Shown: positions 1 to 9,202 of the stretch, one piece after another
Position numbering within the stretch: position 1 is the first letter of the stretch
How the letters are laid out: each line of letters begins with the position of its first letter
Source of the DNA: Corynebacterium mustelae
GTDB taxonomy: Bacteria; Actinomycetota; Actinomycetes; Mycobacteriales; Mycobacteriaceae
Direction: 5' to 3'
Assembly: GCF_001020985.1 (NCBI RefSeq)
Contig: NZ_CP011542.1
Coordinates: 1,426,001-1,490,000 of the forward strand
Length of the DNA: 64,000 nucleotides
The notes under the pieces: model-generated
Database searches by the model: none
What the model saw: only the letters and a program-made list of their open reading frames with translations
What the model was told of the DNA's origin: nothing
Position numbers and translations under genes: made by a program

Positions 1-463
1 TTTCGGGGTGGATGACCTCGAAGAAAGGGGTGATCCCCGCAGGTATCCATGATTGACCACCAGGTACTTTTTGCAGCAGGTCATGTGTGAGGTCGACGAG
101 TTCGGATTCTAGGACGCTGCGGGTGGCAAGCCGCAGCTGCCCGTCACGCGGGTATCCGATAGCGAGCGACCCGTCGACTTTGTCCATGGTGACCACCGGC
201 TCCGACCATGCGAGGGTGATGTTTTTCTCCACCTGGTAGTTGAGCATCTTCTTGACTGGGCGGGCGAGGATTTCGGTGGTGGCCGTGTCGAAAATGATGC
301 CGCGTGCCGCGGTCGTCACCTCGCCCCATTTGTGCAGCATTTGGCACAGTGGAGAATAGCCCACGATGGATAATCCCAAGTGAGGGTAGCTGCGCAGTGT
401 GAGTAGGCCTTCGTCCAGGCAACGCTGGTATTCATTTTCGGGGAAAAGATCGAAAAGTTTCAT
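1..463 (-). CDS. T4 Rnl1-like RNA ligase, N-terminal part (runs off left edge)
   Basis: Reading leftward from the ATG at 463, an open frame of about 154 codons continues to the window edge. Residues 94-99 read DKVDGS, the nucleotidyltransferase motif I (KxDG) whose lysine (K95 here) is adenylated in ATP-dependent RNA ligases. About 40 residues upstream is ARGIIFD, which matches the RG-I-F/E element before motif I in T4 RNA ligase 1. The family seals 5'-phosphate and 3'-hydroxyl RNA ends, typically in RNA repair. The C-terminal motifs (III-V) lie outside the window, so activity cannot be judged. The upstream region at 464-859 is shared with the divergent exporter gene. The motif match makes the ligase call fairly secure; the Rnl1 subfamily assignment is an inference from spacing and flanking residues. 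Confidence 0.8.
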   Translation of the reverse strand, partial: MKLFDLFPENEYQRCLDEGLLTLRSYPHLGLSIVGYSPLCQMLHKWGEVTTAARGIIFDTATTEILARPVKKMLNYQVEKNITLAWSEPVVTMDKVDGSLAIGYPRDGQLRLATRSVLESELVDLTHDLLQKVPGGQSWIPAGITPFFEVIHPE

Positions 464-859
464 ATAAGGTATGTGAGGGTGATGTGTTAGGGGGGCGTGT
501 TTATCGTAACTTTTTCTTTCGTCGCGCAGAGAAAAACTGTTCTAAAACTACATTTTTCTGACAGAGAAATTGTTTTTGAGGGACTAGATCGTTGAAGAAC
601 AAACACCCGCAGAGTTAAGCAAAAGTTGGGCGCGCTGCATGAGATGACGGTGTATGAGCCAAAAGTTGAGCTTATCGACGGTTTACCTCAAGCCCACCGT
701 ACTACTAGGCGCATATGTATAAGGGGAAACATTGGCTAAAACGGAATGTGAGTGGCTAAGGGGGCGTCGAAAAGCTCAAAATACAGCTACTAGATGTAAG
801 GAAGACCCTTGGGGTACAGTTGCCACATTCGGTGTGCGCCACAAAATTTAGAGTAGGGT
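464..859. other. intergenic region between divergent genes
   Basis: About 400 bases between the divergent RNA ligase and MFS genes. It is more AT-rich than the genes on either side and must hold both promoters. It contains one exact copy of the dispersed 13-mer (763-775) and two nearby occurrences of AAAAGTTG(G/A)G. No convincing open reading frame or RNA gene was seen. Confidence 0.5.
763..775 (+). repeat. dispersed 13-mer, copy 1
   Basis: Exact GGCGTCGAAAAGC in the intergenic region before the MFS gene. One of 13 exact copies of GGCGTCGAMAAGC in the window. Confidence 0.8.
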
Positions 860-2090
860 ATGTTTCCAAAAAAGCTGATTCTTCGGTTTCGCGCAGGTTG
901 GTCCGGTAAAGACAGAAAATTTAGTTTCACTTTCACCACACTATGGGCAGCCCAGTTTGTCCTCCTGCTGGCGGCACAAGGCAGCGCAATGGCGATCACG
1001 TTGACCGGTGTATGCTGCCGGAAAATCGGCTGCCTTGTTGGGGGTGATGATGGCCATCACCTACGGCACGATGATCTATTTGTCGCCAGTGATTGGGGCG
1101 TTGCTAGATCGGTATTCCCGCAAGATGGGGATCATATTTGCCGACTCCGTTGTTGCGATAAGTAGCGTAGGTTTGGCGGTGGCGGTGTCTCACGATGCGG
1201 ATATTCCTGTGGTTCTTACGTTGGTGTTTGTTCACAGTTGTGGCATGAGTGCCCAGCAGTTGAGCCTGCAAGCAAGTGTTCGGGAGCTTCGCACGGAGGA
1301 AAATCTGACCAGTGCAGCCGCATTGGTGGCGCTGATTGACAATATTCCGCTGTTTCTGGGGCCCATTGTTGGGGCCACAGTGTACACACTTGCGTCCCCA
1401 GCGGCTCTGTTTGCTGTCGAAGCCATTGTGGCAACTGTTGCGGTTGTTACTGTGGCATTTCTTCCTTTCCCGGCGCGGCAACACCGAAAGATTTCTGGCG
1501 GTGTGACTGTAGGATTTCGTTTCATTCTGGCGGAACGGGATCTTCGCCAGGTTCAGGGTTCATTTGCTGTTCTGAATTTGGCTAATGGGCTGGCATTACC
1601 AGCGTTACTTGCTGTGGTGATAAGTGCGGAATCGACGTGGCCGGAGTCGTTTCGGCTTAGTGTGTACAATATTGCGAATGCTGGCGGCCTAGTGGTGGGT
1701 GCGGCATTGGTCTTGTGGGTTGGGCGTTGGCTTCCTCGGTCGGTAATTGTGCTGGCAGGCATTGTGGGTGGGGCGGTGTTTGGCCGTATGGTGTTGCCGT
1801 TGGTTCTGGGTGTTTTCGCGTTGGTGATTTCGGCGAGTTTCGTGCGCAACGTGTCTGCTCAATGGGCAAATACTCCGTTGACTGCGTTATGGCAGGAGCG
1901 CACTCCTAGGGATATTCAGGCATCTGTGTTTGGTGCCCGTCGGTTTCTGGGGCAAGGGGTGTATCCGCTAGCGCTGTTGGTGGGTGGCTGGTGGGCTGAT
2001 TACGGCAGTTTGGGGGTGCTTTTTATGGCGTGTGCCGTTGTGGAGCTCGCTGTAGCGGGTTTCCTATGGCGAAGCAGGGTACTGGTGTAA
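860..2090 (+). pseudogene. MFS exporter (MFS_3 / enterobactin-exporter-like), frameshifted near the N-terminus
   Basis: The frame from the ATG at 860 encodes a short basic N-terminus and the first membrane helix (about residues 29-48, LWAAQFVLLLAAQG region). It then runs out of frame at about 1004-1010. The rest of the transporter continues in the next frame, from YAAGKSAALLG at about 1011 through about ten membrane helices to the stop at 2088-2090. An MFS loop motif (GALLDRYSRK) lies between helices 2 and 3. Removing one G from CCGGTG near 1006-1009 would join the two parts into a normal protein of about 410 residues. A GTG at 1008 could give a 360-residue product lacking helix 1, which is unlikely to work. 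A possible -10 box TAGAGT (849-854) lies 5 bases before the ATG. The interruption could also be a sequencing error. Confidence 0.65.
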
Positions 2091-2316
2091 GTAGCCTAGT
2101 GCATGTGTGTGCAGAAACGAGGTGGATTCGTTAGTGGCTAAGTAGTTCGTTAACTCTTGTGCTAGGGGGTGGCTGCGGCAGTAGTCATTTTCAGGAAGTT
2201 GCATGAAAATCCTCGTGTGAGGGGAAGGAGAAAGAATAGAATCTTCAGACTGGGTCGTCTTTATTTCCCATAGCTAACAGGCATCGGGGGCGGCGTTTTG
2301 TGAGAAAGGATTTTTG

Positions 2317-3039
2317 ATGGAGAACCGTATCGCACAGGCGGAAGCTACTTTAGGGTGCCTGTTGCCCGCAGACTACCGGGAGTTTCTCCTCAACCCGGCC
2401 AATGCTGACCATGAGATCACCCAGTATTTTTGTAACTTGGATGAAGTCATTGAGTGGACTCAAGATTTTCCGTTCACTTCCGACCAGCCGGTTCGCCAGG
2501 AGCCAGAACCGATGCGGAATCTTCAAGGTGAGATGGGCCCTGGCGACGTCGAAAAGCTTTACGACGCTCTCGTTGCCTACACCACCGAACACTACGAAAA
2601 ACCCGCACACCACGGTGTGGTTCTTCTGGATGGAAGCGTGCTCGGCCCGCATACCGTCCTCGTGCTGCGTGGTCGTGCCCACGGGGAAGTATGGAACTGC
2701 GAAATCGACTACGAGTGGGTAACCATCGAACCGCGACTACACCCCATCACACACCAACCCCTCGACTTTGCGCACTGGCTTAAGCTTCAACAAGACCCCT
2801 ACCGGTTGACGGCGCTGCCGAAGAAGCAGGTAACAGAGCTGAGCTACCCCAAAACTAGCACTGAGGGGAAGACCGCCATGCGGTACCACCTGCACCGAGG
2901 CGAGCTGAAAGGAATAGGCGAGGCTGAAATCGCAGTGCTGAAGAAAATCGCCGAAATCCCCGAAAACGCGCAATTCCTCGACCCCTACACAGGCACATGG
3001 CAACCACTGCGCGAGGGATACCCAGTGGCGTGGTCGTGA
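2317..3039 (+). CDS. SMI1/KNR4 (SUKH) family protein
   Basis: A 240-residue protein. The N-terminus has the SUKH signature: an acidic helix, then LGCLLPADYREFLL and an N-x-A element (residues about 10-35), followed by a small beta-rich core. Many SUKH proteins are immunity proteins to polymorphic toxins, but others have unrelated roles, and no toxin is visible nearby. The C-terminal half (LDFAHWLKLQQDPYRLTALPKKQ, then GKTAMRYHLHRGELKGI) is not part of the core SUKH fold and is shared closely with the paralogue at 38046. The ATG at 2317 is preferred to an upstream TTG because AGAAAGGA lies 8 bases before it. The gene is followed after 25 bases by the 950-residue DUF6493-like gene, suggesting an operon. 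Confidence 0.75.
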   Translation: MENRIAQAEATLGCLLPADYREFLLNPANADHEITQYFCNLDEVIEWTQDFPFTSDQPVRQEPEPMRNLQGEMGPGDVEKLYDALVAYTTEHYEKPAHHGVVLLDGSVLGPHTVLVLRGRAHGEVWNCEIDYEWVTIEPRLHPITHQPLDFAHWLKLQQDPYRLTALPKKQVTELSYPKTSTEGKTAMRYHLHRGELKGIGEAEIAVLKKIAEIPENAQFLDPYTGTWQPLREGYPVAWS

Positions 3040-3064
3040 AAAGACGAGAAAGAATTAACACAAG

Positions 3065-5917
3065 GTGAACAACCACTCCCCACTGACGAAGAAAATCTGG
3101 CGCGCCTTGAAGGAAGCCGACAGTGAACAAGCCCAGCTAGAGCTCATCGCCAGCTACCCACAAGCCGCAGACATAGCCGCCGCCTACGTGGCTAGGTGTA
3201 CCAGTAATGAAAAGTGGAGCGGCCAGCACACCTACACCCCAGGTGGGCGGCTATCGGTGGTGCTGGTGCACAAATACGCACTCCCCACCCCTAAAAAACG
3301 CCAGTACCTGCACAATTGGGCCATCTTTATCAAAAGCGCCCTTGAAGAGAACTACCCCGACCGCGATGTCTTCCTCCAGCGGTTCCCCGAGCACCTTCAC
3401 CACGCGTTTTCTTTAGGGTTGCCCGCTTTCGGCCCCATCGGTGCCGCGGTGATCGCTGCCTTGGAGAAGAACGTCCTTAGCCGCGAGAAGGCACTTGAGT
3501 ACTTGTGGCAGGACCTTGCCAGACCCATAAGGCCCAAAGACCGCAACCAGTGGGCCCACATTCTTCAGTCATGTATCCATCCCACGCACGAGGAAATGCT
3601 GGCGCACCTTGGGATTATCCGGCAACTGGTGGGAACCGGCGAATCAGCAATGCTGGAACTGTTTATCCCACCGCTTCTGACACACCTAAGCCCTGAAGAA
3701 GCCGGTGACCTTGCCCTCGCAGGCCTGTACGCCAACACGAAAAAAGCCAGGCAAGCCGTACTCGACGCCCTCGCCGATGCCCCCAGCGTGGTAGGTGGCG
3801 CCGTCGACAAGCTTCAAGAGCGCATCGCCGAACTCACACACGCACCCAACCCCACCACGGCGACCTGGAACAAACCCCCACCCCTATGGCAAATACAGCC
3901 CCTGACGTGGAAAGAACCCACCGCAGACACCCTACTCGCAGCACTACGCGATGGGGAGGCTGAGCAGGCGCGGGCATACGCGGTACAGCTTGCCTACACA
4001 GACTGTGAAGCCGCACGCCGGGTGCTGCGCGGGTCGGGGTTGTGGGAAAAATGGGCGAAAAACCCAAGGATTTCGTGGGCTACACCTGGGAAATGGCACA
4101 CCATCAACTCGCTTTGTGACGACGCCCTCGAAGCACACCTAGGGAAGATCCCCACGATGCTGTCTGCGCCCTCGTTTCCCGATCTGCGGATCACGATCGA
4201 CGATCTGCTCACGCGACTTGGCCGTTACGAGGAAGCTGAATGCGACGTACTCGCACCCGACCTACTGCTTGCACTGTGCCGACTCGATGTTCGGGGCGTA
4301 TCAAGCGCGGATCTGCTAGAAAGCCCCGTCATGGTGACAGACCGCGCCAAGAACCGGTGGCCCGCAATCGAAACCACCACGGCCTACGTGGACGATCCGT
4401 TCGTGGAACCGGAACTCACACTGGGGCGAGAGAGATGGAAACCCGAATCGGTGCAGCTTCCTAAGTCGCTTGCGGCACGCTTTACATTAAGCCCCAGTGT
4501 GCTGGGCGACTCGCTCACCCCGTTTACGTTCCCGCACTTCGGCGACGCCTGTTGCACGCAATTATGTTACTCCGGTTTCGTGGACCCCAACCCCGTACCC
4601 GTTGCGGAGCAGCTTGCCCACCGCGCCGAACCACTGGGGGTCGGGGCACTGATGAACATGGTGGGGATTCAACGCGCGCTCAAACCAGCACTGAACGAGC
4701 GGCTGATGCAGGCGATTAGCCAAGCGTGGGAGCGCGGACTTGTGCGCCCCGAACGGGTCGACGTGGCGTACCTCGACTGGAAGCCCCATGGGTGGGCGCA
4801 GATTCCGGCGCTGGTCACGGCGATGCGGGAGCTTGTCGACGCCGGAATGCTGTCGCTGTGCTGGCCCATCTGGGACGGAATACTTACGTCCATGGCGAAG
4901 GAGAAGCGGCTACCCGCCGGTGCCACGAACGTGGTGGCGGCCATGACCGACTACCTGCCTGCGGTGATCGCTGCACACCCAGACGCAGCACACCAGATCC
5001 CAGGGGTCCAGGCCATGGCTGCGCGTGGCGGAAAGTCCCAAGCCGTCGTGGGTGCGGTGAGCCTAGCTGCGGCGCTGGGTGTTAAGGCTGCACCGGAACC
5101 GGTGAAAGAAAAACATGTGGAACTTCCCGTCCAACGCCCAACCGAGGCGGAACTAAACAAACTGTGGCCGAAGACAATCACAACTTTGGCCGAATACCCA
5201 GACGGCGCCCACTACCGCCTCGAACTGGTTCCCACCACAACCACACAGAACCGGTTGGACACAATCATCACATTCCCACACGATGAATCCAAGTACCGGT
5301 TTAACCCAGACTCCAACCTTATTGTTGCCATGTGCTCGTGGGGGTACGCGCCCACCGCGACGGAAACCCACTTCCTGTTCGTCGAAGGTGAGAAAGCGTG
5401 CCTAGCCGACACACCCCGACCGTGGAAACAGTGGAAAGCAGACGGCAGGGAAGGGCCACTCCACCTGCCTTTTACAAACTCCATGGTGGCGCTGCTGCTT
5501 GTGTGCGCCACTGGGGATTTCGCTCGTAGCTATGCCCAAGACCAGCTCATTCATGTGGCATCCCAGAGGCGGATAAGCCCTAAGGCCGTGGCAACAGTCA
5601 TGGCCGAGGTTGTGGCGCTGCCAGAGTTCAATCCTGGAAAACTCGTCCCCGCGATCACCGACACAACCGTGGCGTGCCTGTGGCCGATCCTCACCGAGTC
5701 ACTTAACCACGCCGCCCTAGAAAAACCACCACGGTGGTTGGGCAGAATAGTAGGTGCTGTGGCCGAACACCTTGGCCTGCTGGTGGCGGCCACTCACACT
5801 GGCCGTATCCCTGCGGCCGCGTGGGCGGGGCTCCATGCACTTGCCGCGCAGACTAAGAAAACTGCCGCCGTGAAGAAAGCACAACACATCGCGCCTAACC
5901 TGCGCGTCGATCAGTAG
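3065..5917 (+). CDS. large helical-repeat protein, DUF6493-like (paralogue A)
   Basis: A 950-residue protein with no signal peptide or membrane helix, probably cytoplasmic and made mostly of HEAT-like alpha-helical repeats. It shares landmarks with the genes at 11297, 15734 and 24618: a linker of the form W-x-P-x-x-x-W (near residue 285), LSAPSFPDLRI with a following RL and ALCRLDVRG (residues about 370-420), an MN-x-x-G block with a following W-x-RG-L (about 530-560), a W-P-I-W-D helix (about 600), and a C-terminal VACLWPILTESL plus PPRWLGRI (about 860-900). These match my recollection of actinobacterial DUF6493-family proteins, whose function is unknown. The N-terminal region differs from the other three. 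The GTG start at 3065 follows GAAAGAATTAACACAAG, a weak ribosome site. Coding is C-rich, unlike the AT-rich genes that follow. Confidence 0.7.
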   Translation: MNNHSPLTKKIWRALKEADSEQAQLELIASYPQAADIAAAYVARCTSNEKWSGQHTYTPGGRLSVVLVHKYALPTPKKRQYLHNWAIFIKSALEENYPDRDVFLQRFPEHLHHAFSLGLPAFGPIGAAVIAALEKNVLSREKALEYLWQDLARPIRPKDRNQWAHILQSCIHPTHEEMLAHLGIIRQLVGTGESAMLELFIPPLLTHLSPEEAGDLALAGLYANTKKARQAVLDALADAPSVVGGAVDKLQERIAELTHAPNPTTATWNKPPPLWQIQPLTWKEPTADTLLAALRDGEAEQARAYAVQLAYTDCEAARRVLRGSGLWEKWAKNPRISWATPGKWHTINSLCDDALEAHLGKIPTMLSAPSFPDLRITIDDLLTRLGRYEEAECDVLAPDLLLALCRLDVRGVSSADLLESPVMVTDRAKNRWPAIETTTAYVDDPFVEPELTLGRERWKPESVQLPKSLAARFTLSPSVLGDSLTPFTFPHFGDACCTQLCYSGFVDPNPVPVAEQLAHRAEPLGVGALMNMVGIQRALKPALNERLMQAISQAWERGLVRPERVDVAYLDWKPHGWAQIPALVTAMRELVDAGMLSLCWPIWDGILTSMAKEKRLPAGATNVVAAMTDYLPAVIAAHPDAAHQIPGVQAMAARGGKSQAVVGAVSLAAALGVKAAPEPVKEKHVELPVQRPTEAELNKLWPKTITTLAEYPDGAHYRLELVPTTTTQNRLDTIITFPHDESKYRFNPDSNLIVAMCSWGYAPTATETHFLFVEGEKACLADTPRPWKQWKADGREGPLHLPFTNSMVALLLVCATGDFARSYAQDQLIHVASQRRISPKAVATVMAEVVALPEFNPGKLVPAITDTTVACLWPILTESLNHAALEKPPRWLGRIVGAVAEHLGLLVAATHTGRIPAAAWAGLHALAAQTKKTAAVKKAQHIAPNLRVDQ

Positions 5918-6042
5918 AGGGAGCACACTATGGGTAGGGCGAAACGGCAATTATGGTGTGAGGATTTCTGGGGGCACATGGATTCATACCACCGGTTCAT
6001 TAGAAAAACGATCTCTTTATGTTTCCAATTAGAATAGATTTC

Positions 6043-7302
6043 CTAGTTTGCTTGAGATCCTTTCCCTATGAATGGTTGGATGCTTTGCAGAATTGTAACT
6101 AAGTCGGCGGCGTTAGTTGGATCGCTCTTCGATTCTTTTTTGGTGAGTTGGGGCTGGCCAAATGCTCTTTCGATGAATTTGACTTTGGCATCATCTGCCA
6201 ACTTTTTGTCACCAAGACCTGCGAGAAATGGGTTGATAGCACGCAATTCGAGTTCAATGCGCTTTGAACTTTCCGATTGTGCAAAGAACTGCCGCGCAAA
6301 AGCGAAACTAACAGTTGAACCAGCAGAGATTAAGAAAGTCAGTGTTAGCTTTAACGCAGTCCATTGCCAAGATGTAGGAGTGTGCGGAGAAAGCCCTGCC
6401 ATAGTTTGAAAAAGCACACATACTGCCACCAAAATACCTGCCAGGCCAATACAAGCAGATAAAACCCCTGATACCCAATCGCGTAGAGCATAACTGTTGT
6501 AGTCCTTGGCAAGTATTCCCTCAACAGCTTTGCCAGAGACTTCTTCAACCTCGTCTCTAAGGACTTTCATCGCATCGAGAGTTTCTTCCCCCTCCTTTTG
6601 TTGACCACGAATTACATCAAGCTCTTTCTCAACTGCGTTTCCAAAATGTTCACCTCGTTTATCAAGCCATTCTTGCCACAATCCCTGGCGTCTTTCTTGC
6701 GCCTCCGAAAAGGTTTCGTTGTGTTTGGTTGATAATTCAGAAATTATGTTTTCTTGGTCCTCAATACCATCGTCCACCGCTTCAAGCTGGGCTTCAAGAT
6801 CACGAATTTTTTCCTGGAGCTCCTCTAAACTCGCAGAGTGACTAGCATTGAGATCGGCAATTTCCTGATTCTTGGTGTGGATTTCTTTTTCTAAAAATTC
6901 CATCCGTTTTTGCAACATGTCAGCCAGATTCTCAAAACTGGTTACTGCTGCTTGTACTGCCCCGCCTTTTAGAGCGAAGGTCGTTGGCCACTTTGCATGC
7001 CGCTCAATAATGACATTTACATAGTTTTGGACTGAATCAATGTAGTTTGAGCCCTGATTGCTTAGGTCTAGGTAATGAATTAAATTACTCCAAGCATCAA
7101 GCATCTCCGATAGTAGCGAAGGCGAGTAGAGCGCAGAGGAGTTTCTCTTGTGACGCAACACCGCTTCAGCTATCGAGGGGACTTGACTAAACACAACATC
7201 CTGCTGTTTCTTATCAAGCGGTCGGCTAAATTCCTCTACAATTTTCTTTGCTTCTTCAAGCTTTTTCCAAAGCTCATGTGACTTGAACTCGTCTGCAATC
7301 AT
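6043..7302 (-). CDS. membrane protein with long coiled coil, unknown function
   Basis: A 419-residue protein not recognised as a named family. The first about 115 residues are alpha-helical. A long coiled coil follows (about residues 120-255, rich in E, K, Q and L heptads). Two membrane helices come next (about 275-300 and 315-338), then a hydrophilic helical tail. The coiled coil and tail would lie on the same side of the membrane. Base composition is clearly more AT-rich than the flanking C/G-rich genes, and strand is opposite to the surrounding paralogous locus, which suggests later acquisition together with the next gene at 7364. The ATG at 7302 is preceded by an AAAGG-type site. The topology resembles coiled-coil membrane sensors found in some defence cassettes, but nothing in the sequence proves such a role. 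Confidence 0.6.
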   Translation of the reverse strand: MIADEFKSHELWKKLEEAKKIVEEFSRPLDKKQQDVVFSQVPSIAEAVLRHKRNSSALYSPSLLSEMLDAWSNLIHYLDLSNQGSNYIDSVQNYVNVIIERHAKWPTTFALKGGAVQAAVTSFENLADMLQKRMEFLEKEIHTKNQEIADLNASHSASLEELQEKIRDLEAQLEAVDDGIEDQENIISELSTKHNETFSEAQERRQGLWQEWLDKRGEHFGNAVEKELDVIRGQQKEGEETLDAMKVLRDEVEEVSGKAVEGILAKDYNSYALRDWVSGVLSACIGLAGILVAVCVLFQTMAGLSPHTPTSWQWTALKLTLTFLISAGSTVSFAFARQFFAQSESSKRIELELRAINPFLAGLGDKKLADDAKVKFIERAFGQPQLTKKESKSDPTNAADLVTILQSIQPFIGKGSQAN

Positions 7303-7363
7303 GATACGGAAGGCCTTTCTTCATTGATCTCTTTAGCAACTACATTGACGACTCACCTCAGTG

Positions 7364-7924
7364 TTAGCTCGGTGTTCGGTATTCCGCCATATTTTTTGAA
7401 GGATCAAAGGGGGCATATACAAATTTGGGATAATAGCTGCTCCCTTCAAACCAGCTCATACCAATTCCGTCAGTCTCCCAGAGCCAATCTGGATTATTGA
7501 AATGCAGCTGATCGCCAGCTAACCAAGCATCTTGATAGAAAAACCCTTCACCCCAGATAGAAGCACATTCTGTATATGGAATTGAGGCTAAGGTTACCTG
7601 CTTAAGATCTTTACCAGAGATATTCCTGAGCTCGACACAGTACGAATCGTTAATGGTTATCTCAACAGGTTTTGTTGGATCAGCAAGATATCGTGAGAAC
7701 CTGCTGTTACGAACATCGAAAATACGTCGTCGCTGTTCGTTGTGTTCGATTACAATGCGTAATTCTTCTTCGCGGCGATGGCTCTCGTCCAGTTTGTGCT
7801 TTAGCTCGGCGATCGCGGCTGCGTTAGCCTTAGCCGATTTGCGGTGGTAGAGGTGTGTTAGCATCCAAGAAAGGAATCCTCCGGCGCCTGTACCTATCGC
7901 AAGGGATAACCATTCATTCATCAA
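7364..7924 (-). CDS. small membrane-anchored protein, unknown function
   Basis: A 186-residue protein with one N-terminal membrane helix (about residues 5-22). A basic, helical, probably coiled stretch follows (about 28-70, KSAKANAAAIAELKHKLDE region), then a compact C-terminal domain rich in aromatic residues and beta-forming segments. The domain is not recognised. It lies 61 bases upstream of the coiled-coil membrane gene at 6043-7302 in the same direction and shares its AT-rich composition, so the two are probably co-transcribed and may act together at the membrane. Confidence 0.55.
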   Translation of the reverse strand: MMNEWLSLAIGTGAGGFLSWMLTHLYHRKSAKANAAAIAELKHKLDESHRREEELRIVIEHNEQRRRIFDVRNSRFSRYLADPTKPVEITINDSYCVELRNISGKDLKQVTLASIPYTECASIWGEGFFYQDAWLAGDQLHFNNPDWLWETDGIGMSWFEGSSYYPKFVYAPFDPSKNMAEYRTPS

Positions 7925-8348
7925 AAATCTGCTTCCATATTTAATAGTGGCTTCTGTTTGGATTTATATTCTCGCATTGCTGCGGGCATTAACACCTTGA
8001 CAATTCACAAAATCAGCGCGGTTGAGTGCAGTTTGAAATCTTCGTTCTTCAGATTTCTATTCTCGCTGTTCAATCGGGCAAAATGGTTTGCTTCAAATCT
8101 GTTATGTTCAAAATTGTAAGTCCGCTACGACCAAAATTGTAAATAGGGAAGCTAAGCACCGTCACGCTAAGTTGCTGTGAATAGCATTGGGACCTTTCCC
8201 GTAGGGAACCATGGTTAACTGTGGGCACTGTAGTTATTCTGAACTTTAAGTAATGCGGCAAATATTCTTCAGGTGATACCCCAATGAGACACAGCGGTAC
8301 GAAAAAACACCACCACGAAACAACGAACACACGTAGGAGGCTGAACTT
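7925..8348. other. AT-rich intergenic region
   Basis: About 420 bases between the divergent small membrane gene and the SUKH gene at 8349. The sequence AAAATTGTAA occurs twice about 30 bases apart (around 8111 and 8134). No open reading frame with protein-like features was seen. The right end carries the strong ribosome site of the next gene. Confidence 0.45.
8335..8340 (+). promoter_or_regulatory. perfect Shine-Dalgarno AGGAGG fixing a TTG start
   Basis: AGGAGG lies 8 bases before a TTG codon at 8349, while no ATG or GTG in frame is nearby. This supports TTG as the real start of the SUKH gene. Confidence 0.7.
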
Positions 8349-9125
8349 TTGAAGGGGACAGGTGTCGGCGTCGACAAGCTCACAAGTGCAGAAGAAACCC
8401 TCACAGTACCGCTGCCTGACGAGTACCGTGAATTCTTGATCACCCCAGAAAATGCTGGCAGCGAAATCGTGGCACGGTTTCACGCGCCGGGCAATGTCGA
8501 TTGGTCGCAGGACTTTCCCTTCACAGCAGAGACACCCGTATACTGTGACCCGCTCACGGACAATCCTGCGGCGTGGGAGGATAACACGCTTGCGGAAGAA
8601 GCGACGAAACCGCTGTATGGGCAGCTCATGCGGGGGATCGTCTTTCTTGCCGAGGAAGGCTATGGCCAGTGGAGTGTGCTGGTGTTGCGCGGTGCGGCGC
8701 GGGGACAAGTGTGGGCGTTGTGTCCCGAATGGTGGACGGGAATGGAAGCGTACCCGCGGCGTCACCCACTCACCGGCGAAATTTTGGGGTTCGCGCAGTG
8801 GCTCACGTTGCAACAAACGCCGCTGAAGTTCCTCCACCTCACCAAGAGGGAGCGGCAGGGTTTATTGTGTCGCAATGAGCAGTTTTCTTCATTGTGGATC
8901 AAAGCGGCACGTCAGCTCATTGCCAGTGGGGAGGTGACGGGGATGACCGCGGAGGAGGTTTCGGGGATTCGCCGCAAAGCGGATGTGCCCGAGGCCGCGC
9001 TGTTTCGCGACCCGCGGTCAGGGGACTGGTTTCCGTTGGCACAGGCGACGGTGGTGGAATGGAGTAAGGGGAACAAAGTTTTGCCTGTATGGAATGTTCC
9101 AGATGAAGAGGAATCTGAAAACTAG
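8349..9125 (+). CDS. SMI1/KNR4 (SUKH) family protein
   Basis: A 258-residue protein starting at TTG. Residues 12-30 carry the SUKH N-terminal pattern (SAEETLTVPLPDEYREFLI). The central part (QWSVLVLRGAARGQVWAL, then HPLTGEILGFAQWLTLQQTP) aligns with the paralogues at 2317 and 38046, and so does the C-terminal VPEAALFRDPRSGDWFPL, but overall divergence is much larger. The acidic tail is extra. The N-terminal codons (GVDK) are formed by an exact copy of the dispersed 13-mer, so the 5' end of this gene may have been shaped by that element. It is the first gene of a plus-strand run that continues with the two FGE-like genes and the 1100-residue protein. Confidence 0.7.
   Translation: MKGTGVGVDKLTSAEETLTVPLPDEYREFLITPENAGSEIVARFHAPGNVDWSQDFPFTAETPVYCDPLTDNPAAWEDNTLAEEATKPLYGQLMRGIVFLAEEGYGQWSVLVLRGAARGQVWALCPEWWTGMEAYPRRHPLTGEILGFAQWLTLQQTPLKFLHLTKRERQGLLCRNEQFSSLWIKAARQLIASGEVTGMTAEEVSGIRRKADVPEAALFRDPRSGDWFPLAQATVVEWSKGNKVLPVWNVPDEEESEN
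8367..8379 (+). repeat. dispersed 13-mer, copy 2
   Basis: Exact GGCGTCGACAAGC inside the SUKH gene, read as G-V-D-K. Confidence 0.8.
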
Positions 9126-9202
9126 CCAAGAATCACTGCAAAATGTCCTGCTCGACGCGTCTTTTTTCTACACTGTGAGAGATAAATGAGTCGAAGAAAA
9201 GA

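Noticed and set aside
8070..8837. 255-codon minus-strand frame overlapping the SUKH gene at 8349
   Set aside because: Arg/Pro/Cys-rich composition with no domain pattern; the opposite strand encodes a recognisable SUKH protein with a perfect ribosome site.
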